Shown here one piece after another: positions 7,173 to 16,104 of a stretch of 64,000 nt of DNA. This DNA is from Franconibacter pulveris DSM 19144 (GTDB taxonomy: Bacteria; Pseudomonadota; Gammaproteobacteria; Enterobacterales; Enterobacteriaceae): assembly GCA_000621185.1 (NCBI GenBank), contig KK211222.1:243523-307522 (forward strand). Direction: 5' to 3'. The position numbers were made by a program, and so were the translations under genes. The notes below the pieces were generated by a model that saw nothing but the letters and a program-made list of their open reading frames with translations, did no database searches and was not told the origin of the DNA. How positions within the stretch are numbered: the first letter of the stretch is position 1; the number at the start of each line of letters is the position of its first letter.

Positions 7173-9808
7173 ACGCGGCGCGCACCACCTGCCCGTACTG
7201 CGGCGTGGGCTGCGGTGTGGTTGCGCAGCGCGACGAGCGCGGCGTGGTTACGGTGCGTGGCGATGAGCGGCACCCGGCGAACTTTGGACGGCTGTGCGTA
7301 AAAGGCGCGGCGCTTGGCGAAACCACCGGCCTTGCCGGGCGGCTGCTTTACCCCGAAGTGGAGGGCGAGCGGGTAAGCTGGGCGCGCGCGCTGGATGAAG
7401 CGGGCGGGCGCCTGCGCGCCATTATCGACCAGCACGGCCCGCAGTCCGTCGCCTTTTACGCCTCCGGCCAGCTGCTGACGGAAGATTATTACGCTGCCAA
7501 CAAGCTGATGAAAGGGTTTATCGGCGCGGCGAATATCGATACCAACTCCCGGCTTTGCATGTCTTCCGCTGTGGTGGGCTACAAACGCGCGTTTGGCGCG
7601 GACGCGGTGCCGTGCAGCTATGAGGATGTGGAGCAAACGGACCTGCTCATCCTGGTTGGCGCGAACGCCGCCTGGGCGCATCCGGTGCTTTATCAGCGCA
7701 TTGCGGCGGCGAAACAGGCGCGCCCGGAGATGAAAATCGTGGTGATCGACCCACGGCGCACCGCCACCTGCGATATTGCCGACAAACATCTGGCGATAAA
7801 GCCGGGCAGCGATGCCGGGCTGTTTGTCGGCCTGCTGGCGCTGATGGACGAGCAGGCTTGCGATTTTGACGGCGCAAGCGACGCCTTTGCCGTTGCGCGC
7901 GAGTGGCCCCTTGAGCGGGTGGCGGACTTTTGCGGCGTAACGCCGGATGACGTCGCGCGCTTTTATGATGACTTCCTCTCTGCGCCGCGCGTCATGACGC
8001 TCTATACGATGGGCATTAACCAGTCTTCCAGCGGCAGCGACAAGTGCAACGCCATCATTAACCTGCATCTGGCGAGCGGAAAAATCGGCCGCCCCGGCTG
8101 CGGCCCCTTTTCGCTGACCGGACAGCCAAACGCCATGGGCGGTCGCGAGGTGGGCGGGCTTGCCAACCAGCTTGCCTGCCACATGAACTTCGAACCGGCG
8201 GATATCGCCCGGCTCGGCCGTTTCTGGGGAAGCGAGCGCATTGCCCACACGCCAGGGCTGATGGCGGTGGAGCTGTTTGACGCCATCGGGCGCGGCGAGG
8301 TGAAAGCGGTGTGGGTGATGGGCACCAACCCGGCGGTTTCGCTGCCGGATAGCGACCGGGTGCGCGCGGCGCTCGCGGCCTGCCCGCTGGTCATTGTCTC
8401 TGAGGTGGCGGCGCAAACGGACACCGGCTGCTTTGCGCATATCCGCTTTCCGGCGCTGGCCTGGGGCGAGAAAAACGGCACCGTGACCAATTCCGAACGG
8501 CGTATCTCGCGCCAGCGGCCCTTTCTGGACGCGCCCGGCGACGCGCGGGCCGACTGGTGGATTGTGGCGCAAATGGCGCAGCGGCTCGGCTTTAGCGAGG
8601 CGTTTGGCTGGGCGCATCCGCATGAGGTTTTTTGCGAGCATGCGGCGCTCTCCGGTTTTGAAAACGACGGCGCGCGGGCGTTTGATATCAGCGGGCTTGC
8701 CGGGTTGTCGCGCGCAGAGTACGACGCGCTTGAACCCGTGCAGTGGCCGATAAACGCCGCCAACCCGCAGGGCGCGGCGCGGCTGCTGACGCAGCGGCGC
8801 GGCTGGCGAAAAGAAGGGAAACTGCAGATGGTCGCCGTCACGCCGCAACTGCCGCAGGCGCAGGTGAACGCGCAGTACCCTTTGCTGCTGAATATCGGGC
8901 GCATTCGCGACCAGTGGCACACTATGACGCGCACCGGTGAGGTGCCGCGTCTGATGCAGCACATCCCGCAGCCGCAGCTGGATGTGCATCCGGACGATGC
9001 CGCGCGCTACGGGCTTTTCCCGCAGGCGCTGGCGCGGGTGAGTTCGCCTCTGGGCTGGATGGTAGCGAAAGTCAACGTTACGGCTGCGCAGAGGCCGGGC
9101 GCGCTTTTCGCGCCGATGCACTGGAACGACCGCTTCGCCCGGCAGGGGCGGGTTAACGCGCTGGTGGCGCCGGTGGTTGACCCGCACTCCGGACAGCCGG
9201 AAAGCAAGCAGACCGCGGTGCGTGTGGAGGCGTGGCGCGCCGCGTGGCAGGGCGAAATCTTCAGCCGCGAGGCGGTCGCGCTGTCGCCGGAGACTATCTG
9301 GTGGCGACAGGCGGCGGGGGCGTTTCACCATGTTCTTTTTGCCACTGACGGCCCGGCGCAGACATGGGTTGCGCAGCTTTGCCGCGCTCAGGGCTGGCAA
9401 CTTCAGTACGCACAAGGAGAGGGGTTTTATCATTTGCTGGCGTGGCGCGAAGGCGAACTGCAACTGGCCTTTTTTGGCGCAAACAGCGCGCCAAACGTTC
9501 AGCGCGAGGCGGTGCTGGCCGCCTTCACGCAGCCGCCCACCACGGCGCAGGAGCGCCACGCGCTGCTTGTCGGCAAAGCGCCCGGCGAGCAGGAGGAGGC
9601 GGGGCGGACAATCTGTAGCTGCTTTGGCGTGGGGGAAAATCGCATTCGGGCCGCTATTCTGGAGGGCTGCGCGAGCGCCGCAGCGCTGGGCGAAAAGCTG
9701 CGCTGCGGCACCAACTGCGGCTCCTGTGTGCCGGAGCTCAAAGCGTTACTGGCCGAAGCGGCCCACGAGACCCGTAGCGGCGAGCGTGTGCCCCTTAAGC
9801 TTCTGTAA
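7169..9808 (+). CDS. nasA: Assimilatory nitrate reductase catalytic subunit NasA
   Basis: Cytoplasmic molybdopterin (bis-MGD) enzyme reducing nitrate to nitrite for assimilation, 879 residues. The N-terminal [4Fe-4S] motif is CPYCGVGCGV with the last Cys in GRLCVKG. A long molybdopterin oxidoreductase body follows, then a dinucleotide-binding domain. The C-terminal BFD-like [2Fe-2S] domain shows CSCFGV and CGTNCGSC (about residues 815-860). It starts inside the stop of the previous gene (ATGA), indicating translational coupling. Its last 63 bases overlap the convergent PEBP gene on the other strand. Confidence 0.93.
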   Translation: MNAARTTCPYCGVGCGVVAQRDERGVVTVRGDERHPANFGRLCVKGAALGETTGLAGRLLYPEVEGERVSWARALDEAGGRLRAIIDQHGPQSVAFYASGQLLTEDYYAANKLMKGFIGAANIDTNSRLCMSSAVVGYKRAFGADAVPCSYEDVEQTDLLILVGANAAWAHPVLYQRIAAAKQARPEMKIVVIDPRRTATCDIADKHLAIKPGSDAGLFVGLLALMDEQACDFDGASDAFAVAREWPLERVADFCGVTPDDVARFYDDFLSAPRVMTLYTMGINQSSSGSDKCNAIINLHLASGKIGRPGCGPFSLTGQPNAMGGREVGGLANQLACHMNFEPADIARLGRFWGSERIAHTPGLMAVELFDAIGRGEVKAVWVMGTNPAVSLPDSDRVRAALAACPLVIVSEVAAQTDTGCFAHIRFPALAWGEKNGTVTNSERRISRQRPFLDAPGDARADWWIVAQMAQRLGFSEAFGWAHPHEVFCEHAALSGFENDGARAFDISGLAGLSRAEYDALEPVQWPINAANPQGAARLLTQRRGWRKEGKLQMVAVTPQLPQAQVNAQYPLLLNIGRIRDQWHTMTRTGEVPRLMQHIPQPQLDVHPDDAARYGLFPQALARVSSPLGWMVAKVNVTAAQRPGALFAPMHWNDRFARQGRVNALVAPVVDPHSGQPESKQTAVRVEAWRAAWQGEIFSREAVALSPETIWWRQAAGAFHHVLFATDGPAQTWVAQLCRAQGWQLQYAQGEGFYHLLAWREGELQLAFFGANSAPNVQREAVLAAFTQPPTTAQERHALLVGKAPGEQEEAGRTICSCFGVGENRIRAAILEGCASAAALGEKLRCGTNCGSCVPELKALLAEAAHETRSGERVPLKLL

Positions 9809-10300
9809 CAGTTCTTCACGGGTCAGCCCCGCCGGAAGGTTCGGCTCAAGGTCCGTGGCGATAAGGGTGAAATTATAGTGGTGCGCGCCGCTGCCGGTCG
9901 GCGGGCAGGGGCCGTACCAGGCGTGGGTGCCGGGGGTGGTTTTGCCGCCGGTAAACCCTTTAGCGTCGCGCAGATCGTTGGCCGCGAAGCCGGTTGCGGT
10001 AGGGGGAATGTTGTAAGCCACCAGATGCGTAACGCCAAGCCCTTTAGCGCCTTCCGGATCGAAGACAATCAGCGCATAGCTTTTCGTTCCTTGCGGCTCG
10101 TTGCTCCAGACCAGCGGCGGCGACTGGTTCTCGCCCGTGCAGTTGGGGTTATCGTTGGCGTTGCCGGCGTATTTTTTCTCCATCATGGCGTTATCGGCAA
10201 TCGCCGGGGACTGCAACATAAAAATGCCTTCCGCCTGAACGGCGGTCGCAAACAGCGCGGCGGCGCAGATAAACGCAGAAAACAGCGGCCTTTTCATCAT
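9746..10300 (-). CDS. Secreted PEBP/YbhB-YbcL family protein (Raf kinase inhibitor-like)
   Basis: A 184-residue protein with an N-terminal signal peptide (basic MMKRP, hydrophobic core, likely cleavage after AVQA) and a phosphatidylethanolamine-binding-protein fold. Family hallmarks are SPPLVWSNEPQGTKSYALIVFDPEG and the GxHxY-like region HAWYGPCPPTGSGAHHYNF. It resembles E. coli YbcL/YbhB; the ligand is unknown. The adjacent second Met (10297) could also start it. It is convergent with nasA and their coding ends overlap by 63 bp, so no terminator separates them. Confidence 0.85.
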   Translation of the reverse strand: MMKRPLFSAFICAAALFATAVQAEGIFMLQSPAIADNAMMEKKYAGNANDNPNCTGENQSPPLVWSNEPQGTKSYALIVFDPEGAKGLGVTHLVAYNIPPTATGFAANDLRDAKGFTGGKTTPGTHAWYGPCPPTGSGAHHYNFTLIATDLEPNLPAGLTREELLQKLKGHTLAATGLVGRFGQ

Positions 10301-10502
10301 CGGGTTCTCGCGCGGGGTGGGTGAGTTAAGCGTAGCGCAGAGGGGTAAAAGCGCCTGAGGATAATCCTGAAATCACGTGTTGGCGGCCCGCTTTCTGGTG
10401 CAAACGGGTGAGGGCGCTTAGCGTGAGGGAGGGGTATGTTATACTGAGCCGATGTTTTGTTGTCCCGGTTAACCGGTCTGAGAGCTGTCGCCGCCTGTCG
10501 TT

Positions 10503-11918
10503 ATGCTGTTGTTACGTAAACCTGCTGTCTCATCGTTAATGCTGCTTGCGCTCCTCACCGGGGGCGGGGCTGCCGGTGCCCCGGCGACCTTTATGCAAAA
10601 GGCGCAAAACCCCTTCGATAATGATAACGATAACCTGCCCGACCTCGGCATGGCTCCGGAAAGCGACGCCACGGCGCGCCATATCGCGACCGTCGCCAAA
10701 GCTTTTGGCGAGGCGAGCCAGACGGAAAGCGACCTGGCGCCCGGTCAGCAGGCGCGGCAGTTTGCCTTTACGCACTTGCGCGACGCCTTAAGCAAAGAGG
10801 TGACCAGCGAGGCTGAATCGCTGCTTTCGCCGCTCGGCACCGCCAGTATCGATCTGCTGGTGGACGAACATGGCAATTTCAACGGCAGCAGCGGTTCGCT
10901 CTTTACCCCCTGGCAGGATAACAACCGCTACCTGACCTGGACGCAGCTTGGCGTCAGCGAGCGCAGCGACGGGTTAGTGGGCAATGCGGGCGTCGGCCAG
11001 CGCTGGGTGGCGGGCGACTGGCTGCTTGGCTACAACACCTTTTACGACAGCCTGCTGGAAGAAAACCTTCAGCGCGCGGGCTTCGGCGCGGAAGCCTGGG
11101 GCGAGTATCTGCGGCTTTCCGCCAACTACTATCAGCCGCTCAGCGGCTGGCGCACCGGCGAGACCGAACTCCAGCAGCAGCGGCTGGCGAGAGGTTATGA
11201 CGTCACGGCGCAGGCCTGGCTGCCCTTTTACCGGCACGTCAACACCAGCCTGAGCCTTGAGCAGTACTTTGGCGACAGGGTCGATCTCTTCGACAGCGGC
11301 ACCGGCTACCATAATCCGATGGCCGTGAAAGTGGGGCTTAGCTACACGCCGGTGCCGCTGGTGACGCTGAGCGCGCAGCATAAGCAGGGAGAAAGCGGCG
11401 AGAGCCAGAATAACCTCGGCCTGCGGGTTAACTATCGCTTCGGCGTGCCGCTTGGCAAACAGCTCTCCGCAGCGGAAGTGGAGAACGCCCGTTCGCTGCG
11501 CGGCAGTCGCTATGACCGCGTGGAACGCAGCGGCGCGCCGGTGATGGAATTTCGCCAGCGCAAAACCCTGTCGGTGTTTCTCGCCACACCGCCCTGGGAT
11601 CTGGCGCCTGGCGAGACGGTGGCGTTGAAGCTGCAGGTGCGCAGTGTGCACGGCATTCGCCAGCTCTCCTGGCAGGGCGATACCCAGGCGCTGAGCCTGA
11701 CGCCGCCGCTTAACGGTCGCAGCGCCGACGGCTGGAGCATCATTATGCCCGCCTGGGACAGCGCGGCGGGGGCGAACAACAGCTGGCGGCTTTCTGTCAC
11801 GGTGGAAGATGAACGCGGCCAGCGTGTGACTTCTAACTGGATAACCCTGCGCCTGACCGAACCGGTGCAGACGCTGCCGCAGGACGACCCGCGCTATAAC
11901 CTGTTGCCGGCGGATTAA
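10503..11918 (+). CDS. ychO: YchO, intimin/invasin-like inverse autotransporter
   Basis: Outer-membrane beta-barrel protein of the inverse autotransporter family, 471 residues. It has a signal peptide, a periplasmic N-terminal segment, then the barrel domain (about residues 95-320, with alternating aromatic strands such as [15 protein letters not shown]) and a short C-terminal Ig-like domain. In E. coli ychO also sits next to narL, which supports the name. It has been linked to adhesion and biofilm formation. Its TAA stop shares bases with the narL stop on the opposite strand (4-bp convergent overlap). Confidence 0.88.
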   Translation: MLLLRKPAVSSLMLLALLTGGGAAGAPATFMQKAQNPFDNDNDNLPDLGMAPESDATARHIATVAKAFGEASQTESDLAPGQQARQFAFTHLRDALSKEVTSEAESLLSPLGTASIDLLVDEHGNFNGSSGSLFTPWQDNNRYLTWTQLGVSERSDGLVGNAGVGQRWVAGDWLLGYNTFYDSLLEENLQRAGFGAEAWGEYLRLSANYYQPLSGWRTGETELQQQRLARGYDVTAQAWLPFYRHVNTSLSLEQYFGDRVDLFDSGTGYHNPMAVKVGLSYTPVPLVTLSAQHKQGESGESQNNLGLRVNYRFGVPLGKQLSAAEVENARSLRGSRYDRVERSGAPVMEFRQRKTLSVFLATPPWDLAPGETVALKLQVRSVHGIRQLSWQGDTQALSLTPPLNGRSADGWSIIMPAWDSAAGANNSWRLSVTVEDERGQRVTSNWITLRLTEPVQTLPQDDPRYNLLPAD

Positions 11919-12565
11919 AAGACGCGCTCCTGATGCACCCAGACCGCCGCTTCCACGCGGGATTTTAGCTTCATCTTTTTCAGCAAGTGCTTCACGTGCA
12001 CTTTGACGGTGCTTTCGGTGATATCGAGCTTGCGGGCGATCATTTTGTTCGGCAGCCCCTGGGCGATGAGCTTTAAGATGTCGCGCTCGCGCGGGGTAAG
12101 CTGCGACACGTCGCGCTCGGAGGTGGCGCGACTGGCGCGAAGGCTCGCCGCCAGCACCGGCGTCAGCGCTTCGCTCAGCACCATTTCGCCTGCCGCCGCC
12201 TGCTGCAACGCCCGCAGCAGCTCTTCCGGCTCCATGTCTTTAAGCAGATAGCCGTCTGCGCCGCGCTTGAGCGCCGTCACCACATCTTCTTCATGGTTAG
12301 AAACGCTAAAGACCACCACGCGGCCGGACAGGGCCTTCTCGCGCAGCTTATCCAGGGTTTCCAGCCCGTTCATGCCCGGCATGTTCAGGTCGAGCAGGAC
12401 CAGGTCCGGATCTAACGCCTCGGCCATTTCGATACCCTGTTCGCCATTGCCCGCCTCGCCGACAACCGTAATGCCAGGCGCCATGCTGATGAGCTGCTTC
12501 ACGCCGGTGCGCAGCATAGGATGGTCATCAATCAACAGGATAGTGGCCGGTTCCGGGTTACTCAT
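11915..12565 (-). CDS. narL: Nitrate/nitrite response regulator NarL
   Basis: Response regulator of the NarX-NarL system, 216 residues as in E. coli. The receiver domain carries Asp12-13, the phosphoacceptor Asp59 (LLDL) and Lys109 in LLKD. The C-terminal LuxR/FixJ-type helix-turn-helix spans about 150-216. Phospho-NarL binds TACYNMT-type heptamers, several of which lie in the narX-narK and narG upstream regions here. I chose the start at 12565 (MSNPEPAT) by identity with E. coli; a longer frame starts at 12598. It overlaps the end of narX by 8 bp. Confidence 0.97.
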   Translation of the reverse strand: MSNPEPATILLIDDHPMLRTGVKQLISMAPGITVVGEAGNGEQGIEMAEALDPDLVLLDLNMPGMNGLETLDKLREKALSGRVVVFSVSNHEEDVVTALKRGADGYLLKDMEPEELLRALQQAAAGEMVLSEALTPVLAASLRASRATSERDVSQLTPRERDILKLIAQGLPNKMIARKLDITESTVKVHVKHLLKKMKLKSRVEAAVWVHQERVF

Positions 12566-14351
12566 GGGATTCTCCTTGTACAGATAAAAGGGGCGCATCG
12601 GGAATAAAGGTCACCACCACTTCGGTGCCGCCTGCTTCCCGCCGCCGGATCTGACAGTCACCGCGCAAACTCTGGGCGCGGTCACGCATAATAATCAGGC
12701 CGTAATGGTTGCTGCGCTCGGCGTTGTCCGGCAGACCGCAGCCGTTATCTTCCACCGCCAGCCGCACCTGCTTGCCCTGAAGCGTTACGCAAACGCGCAG
12801 GGCGCTGGCGCCGGCATGCTTGAACGCGTTGTTGAGCGCTTCACGCGCTATCTGCACCAGATGTATCGCCTGGTGCGAAGGCACAAGGCGCGGCGGCAGC
12901 TGATAATCAAGCGTAACCGGAAAGCCCAGCCGCGCGCCGAACTCCTGGCAGCTTGCCTCAAGCGCAGCTTTCAGCCCCGGCTCTGTAAGCTTAAGACGAA
13001 ACGTGGTGAGCAGCTCGCGAAGCTGCCGCCAGGAGGTGTTAAGTTCGTTGCGGATCTGCCCGAGCAGGTCGCGGCTCGCCTGCGGCAGCGCGTCGCCCTG
13101 CATTTGCAGGCAACTGACTTGCATCTTCATACAGGAGAGCGACTGGGCGATGGAATCATGCAGCTCGCGGGCGATGGCCGCGCGCTCTTCCAGCAAGATA
13201 AGCTGCTGCTTGCGCTCCTGCTGACGCTCAAGCGCGAGCGTGGCGGTGAGCTGCTCGGTAAGGGTATCGATCATCTGCTGCTGATCGTGGCTTAAATGAC
13301 AGCCCGGCGGCAGCTTCGCCAGCAGCAGGCCGTACTGGGTATGGCTGTCCGCCAGCCGCCATTTCAGCGTGGTCTGCGTCTCGCCCGCAGGCTCGCGGCG
13401 CGGGCAGAGCGTGCAGCCTTTTTCCGCGCAGCGCTCGTCCGGCTGCCAGAGAAACTCCTGATAGTGCTCTTCGTCGTCCACTTCATAAACCCGCAGCGCG
13501 AGGTCGTGCAGCAGCGTCAGCTGTTGCAAATCGTTCAACACCGGCGCCAGCCTTTCGCACAGCGGCGCGCTGGAGTGCAGACGGCGGTTCGCCTGCCAGA
13601 GAAAGGCGAGGATCTGGTTCTTGTGCTCAAGGCCCGCGGTTTTCTCCTTCACCCGCGCTTCCAGCACCGCGTAGCTTTGCGCAAGTTCCGCCGACATGCT
13701 GTTAAGCGCCTGGCCGAGCGTCGCCATTTCATCGCGCCCGGCTATCTGCACCCGCTGGCTGAAGTCGCGCTGTCCCGCCGCCTGCGCCATGGCCAACAGC
13801 GCCCGCCAGGGGCGCAGCAGCCGCTTGCGCAGCCAGACCAGCGTGAAGATAAGCAAAAGCCCCGTCAGCAACGCCATGGCGCGCTGGAGCCAGACCACGC
13901 GCTGAATGCGCAACTCCGTGGTGTGATCGAAGGCGGTGACCAGGCTGTCTATCTGGCTGACGAACTGCCCGACCGCGGCGTTCACCTCCTGTGGGGAGGA
14001 GGCGGCGCGCAAGGCGGGTGACAGAAAGCGCCGCCAGTATGTCTGAATCGCCCGTAACTGCGGCTGCTGGCCGTCGCGAGCCGCGGCATGCTCAAGCTCC
14101 GGGCTCCAGGCGGTGCGCGCCATTTCGTTCAGCAGCGGCGCGTCGCGCGCATCCAGCGGCACGCTGGCGAGCAGACGATAGCTTTGCATGCGCAGGGAGC
14201 CTGCCTTATTGATGGCGTGCGCATTGCCCTGAATGCCCTGCGCCAGCCAGCCCGCGACGCCCATGCCCGTTACGCCAAGCCCGGCGAGCAGAAAGACAAT
14301 CAAGGCCAGCTGGTTAACCAGCGTCAACGGGGAAAAGAGGCGTTTTAGCAT
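12558..14351 (-). CDS. narX: Nitrate/nitrite sensor histidine kinase NarX
   Basis: Membrane sensor kinase for NarL, 597 residues (E. coli 598). Order: first membrane helix (about 15-37), periplasmic sensor with the nitrate-binding P-box ([20 protein letters not shown]), second membrane helix (about 155-175), HAMP, a central Cys-containing module (CAEKGCTLC) and a HisKA_3/HATPase domain with H-box [11 protein letters not shown]. The start at 14351 (MLKRLFSP) matches E. coli; the frame extends upstream to 14423 without homology. It is transcribed with narL, divergently from narK. Confidence 0.97.
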   Translation of the reverse strand: MLKRLFSPLTLVNQLALIVFLLAGLGVTGMGVAGWLAQGIQGNAHAINKAGSLRMQSYRLLASVPLDARDAPLLNEMARTAWSPELEHAAARDGQQPQLRAIQTYWRRFLSPALRAASSPQEVNAAVGQFVSQIDSLVTAFDHTTELRIQRVVWLQRAMALLTGLLLIFTLVWLRKRLLRPWRALLAMAQAAGQRDFSQRVQIAGRDEMATLGQALNSMSAELAQSYAVLEARVKEKTAGLEHKNQILAFLWQANRRLHSSAPLCERLAPVLNDLQQLTLLHDLALRVYEVDDEEHYQEFLWQPDERCAEKGCTLCPRREPAGETQTTLKWRLADSHTQYGLLLAKLPPGCHLSHDQQQMIDTLTEQLTATLALERQQERKQQLILLEERAAIARELHDSIAQSLSCMKMQVSCLQMQGDALPQASRDLLGQIRNELNTSWRQLRELLTTFRLKLTEPGLKAALEASCQEFGARLGFPVTLDYQLPPRLVPSHQAIHLVQIAREALNNAFKHAGASALRVCVTLQGKQVRLAVEDNGCGLPDNAERSNHYGLIIMRDRAQSLRGDCQIRRREAGGTEVVVTFIPDAPLLSVQGESHE

Positions 14352-14416
14352 GCGCGGCGCGTCCTGAAAGGCAAGAAAAACCACAGGGAAACTATTGTCT
14401 GGTATCCCCTGGAGTA

Positions 14417-14443
14417 TACCCATACCTCTAAGGGATTACTCCT
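14417..14443. promoter_or_regulatory. NarL heptamer cluster upstream of narXL/narK
   Basis: Three sites fit the NarL consensus TACYNMT: TACCCAT at 14417-14423, TACCTCT at 14423-14429 and TACTCCT at 14437-14443. They lie in the 307-bp gap between the divergent narX and narK genes, about 190-215 bp upstream of the inferred narK transcription start. E. coli has a comparable heptamer array here. Which promoter they control cannot be told from sequence. Confidence 0.6.
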
Positions 14444-14585
14444 TTATTGCCGCAGGGGGGAGGGAAGGGAGCAGGTTGGTCAGGAAGAAGCGCAGCGGAG
14501 TGAAAAACCACACTTTTTTTGTTTTCTTCGGCTACTCACTAAGGGGCATGGTTAAATTTCTACCGATTCAGGGCGTGAATATCCA

Positions 14586-14627
14586 TTGATTTACATCAAC
14601 TTACGTGACGCCTTAACGCCTAAGGTG
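14586..14627 (+). promoter_or_regulatory. narK promoter with FNR box
   Basis: A perfect FNR palindrome, TTGATTTACATCAA, lies at 14586-14599. A -10 element (TAAGGT, 14621-14626) puts the start near 14634, so the box is centred at about -41.5, the classic class II FNR position. The same box and -10 occur before E. coli narK. Confidence 0.9.
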
Positions 14628-14658
14628 GCGGGGTAAATCCCCAACATTTGAGGTGTCT

Positions 14659-16050
14659 ATGAGTCACTCTTCCGTCCCAGAGCGTGCCTCCGGCGCGTTG
14701 ATTACCGACTGGCGGCCCGAGGACAGCGCGTTCTGGCAACGCCAGGGGCATCGCACGGCGCGGCGCAATCTCTGGATTTCGGTGCCTTGCCTGCTGCTCG
14801 CTTTCTGCGTCTGGATGCTGTTCAGCGCGGTAGCGGTGAACCTGAACAAGGTCGGCTTTCAGTTTACAACCGACCAGCTCTTTATGCTGACGGCGCTGCC
14901 TTCGGTTTCCGGGGCGCTGCTACGCGTGCCATATGCGTTTATGGTGCCCGTGTTCGGCGGCCGCCGCTGGACCGCGTTCAGCACCGGTATTTTGATAATC
15001 CCCTGCGCCTGGCTTGGCGTGGTGGTGCAGGACCCGACGACGCCTTTCAGCACGTTTATTATCATCGCGCTGCTGTGCGGTTTCGCCGGCGCTAACTTCG
15101 CCTCCAGCATGGCGAACATCAGCTTTTTCTTCCCGAAGCAAAAGCAGGGCGGGGCGCTTGGCATTAACGGCGGCCTGGGCAACCTCGGCGTAAGCGTTAT
15201 GCAACTGGTGGCACCGCTGGCCATTTCGCTCTCCATGTTCGCGGTCTTTGGCGGCACGGGCGTTGAGCAGGATAACGGCACGATGCTCTATCTTGAAAAC
15301 GCGGCGTGGGTCTGGGTGCTGCCGCTGGCGATATTCACCGTGGCGGCCTGGTTCGGCATGAACGATCTCGCCACGTCGAAAGCGTCCTTGCGCGAGCAGT
15401 TGCCTGTGCTTAAGCGCGGCCATTTGTGGATTATGAGTCTGCTTTATCTGGCGACGTTTGGCTCGTTTATCGGTTTCTCCGCCGGTTTCGCCATGCTCTC
15501 CAAAACGCAGTTTCCTCAGGTGGATATTCTGCATTTCGCCTTCTTCGGGCCGCTGGTGGGCGCGCTTGCCCGTTCGGCGGGCGGCGCTATCTCCGATCGC
15601 CTCGGCGGCACGCGGGTGACGCTGGTGAACTTTATTCTGATGGCGATATTCAGCGCGCTGCTTTTCCTCACGCTGCCGTCTGGCGGCGAGGGGGGCAACT
15701 TTGTCGCTTTCTTCGGCGTCTTCCTGCTGCTGTTCTTAACGGCGGGGCTGGGCAGCGGTTCCACCTTCCAGATGATTTCAGTTATCTTCCGCAAGCTGAC
15801 CATGGACCGCGTGAAGGCGCAGGGCGGCAGCGAAGAGCAGGCGCTGCGCGAAGCGGCCACTGACACGGCGGCGGCGCTCGGGTTTATCTCCGCCATCGGC
15901 GCGATTGGCGGCTTCTTTATCCCGAAAGCATTCGGCACCTCGCTTGCCTTAACTGGCTCGCCGGCGGGCGCGATGAAACTCTTCTTTGTCTTCTATGTCG
16001 TTTGCGTTGTGGTGACCTGGGCTATTTACGGCCGCAAGTCGGCACGCTGA
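14659..16050 (+). CDS. narK: Nitrate/nitrite antiporter NarK
   Basis: Major facilitator protein exchanging nitrate for nitrite during anaerobic respiration, 463 residues as in E. coli. Twelve membrane helices are expected. The two nitrate-signature motifs are visible as GFAGANFASSMANISFFFPKQ and GLGSGSTFQMISVIFRK, with conserved arginines in RVPY and RSAGGA. The ATG at 14659 matches E. coli; a GTG two codons earlier is less likely. Followed by a strong terminator. Confidence 0.97.
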   Translation: MSHSSVPERASGALITDWRPEDSAFWQRQGHRTARRNLWISVPCLLLAFCVWMLFSAVAVNLNKVGFQFTTDQLFMLTALPSVSGALLRVPYAFMVPVFGGRRWTAFSTGILIIPCAWLGVVVQDPTTPFSTFIIIALLCGFAGANFASSMANISFFFPKQKQGGALGINGGLGNLGVSVMQLVAPLAISLSMFAVFGGTGVEQDNGTMLYLENAAWVWVLPLAIFTVAAWFGMNDLATSKASLREQLPVLKRGHLWIMSLLYLATFGSFIGFSAGFAMLSKTQFPQVDILHFAFFGPLVGALARSAGGAISDRLGGTRVTLVNFILMAIFSALLFLTLPSGGEGGNFVAFFGVFLLLFLTAGLGSGSTFQMISVIFRKLTMDRVKAQGGSEEQALREAATDTAAALGFISAIGAIGGFFIPKAFGTSLALTGSPAGAMKLFFVFYVVCVVVTWAIYGRKSAR

Positions 16051-16074
16051 CAGTTAACCTTTTGGTTATCCTTT

Positions 16075-16100
16075 GCGCGGCTTCGGTCGCGCTTTTTTTT
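16075..16100 (+). terminator. Intrinsic terminator after narK
   Basis: A GC-only stem (GCGCG, 16075-16079, with CGCGC, 16088-16092) closes a short loop and is followed by eight T. It lies 25 bp after narK and just before the end of the convergent phospholipase gene. Confidence 0.85.
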
Positions 16101-16104
16101 CTTC

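Noticed and set aside
7031-9559. 842-codon minus-strand frame opposite nasA
   Set aside because: Same reason: nasA on the plus strand has complete motifs, and the antisense product has none.
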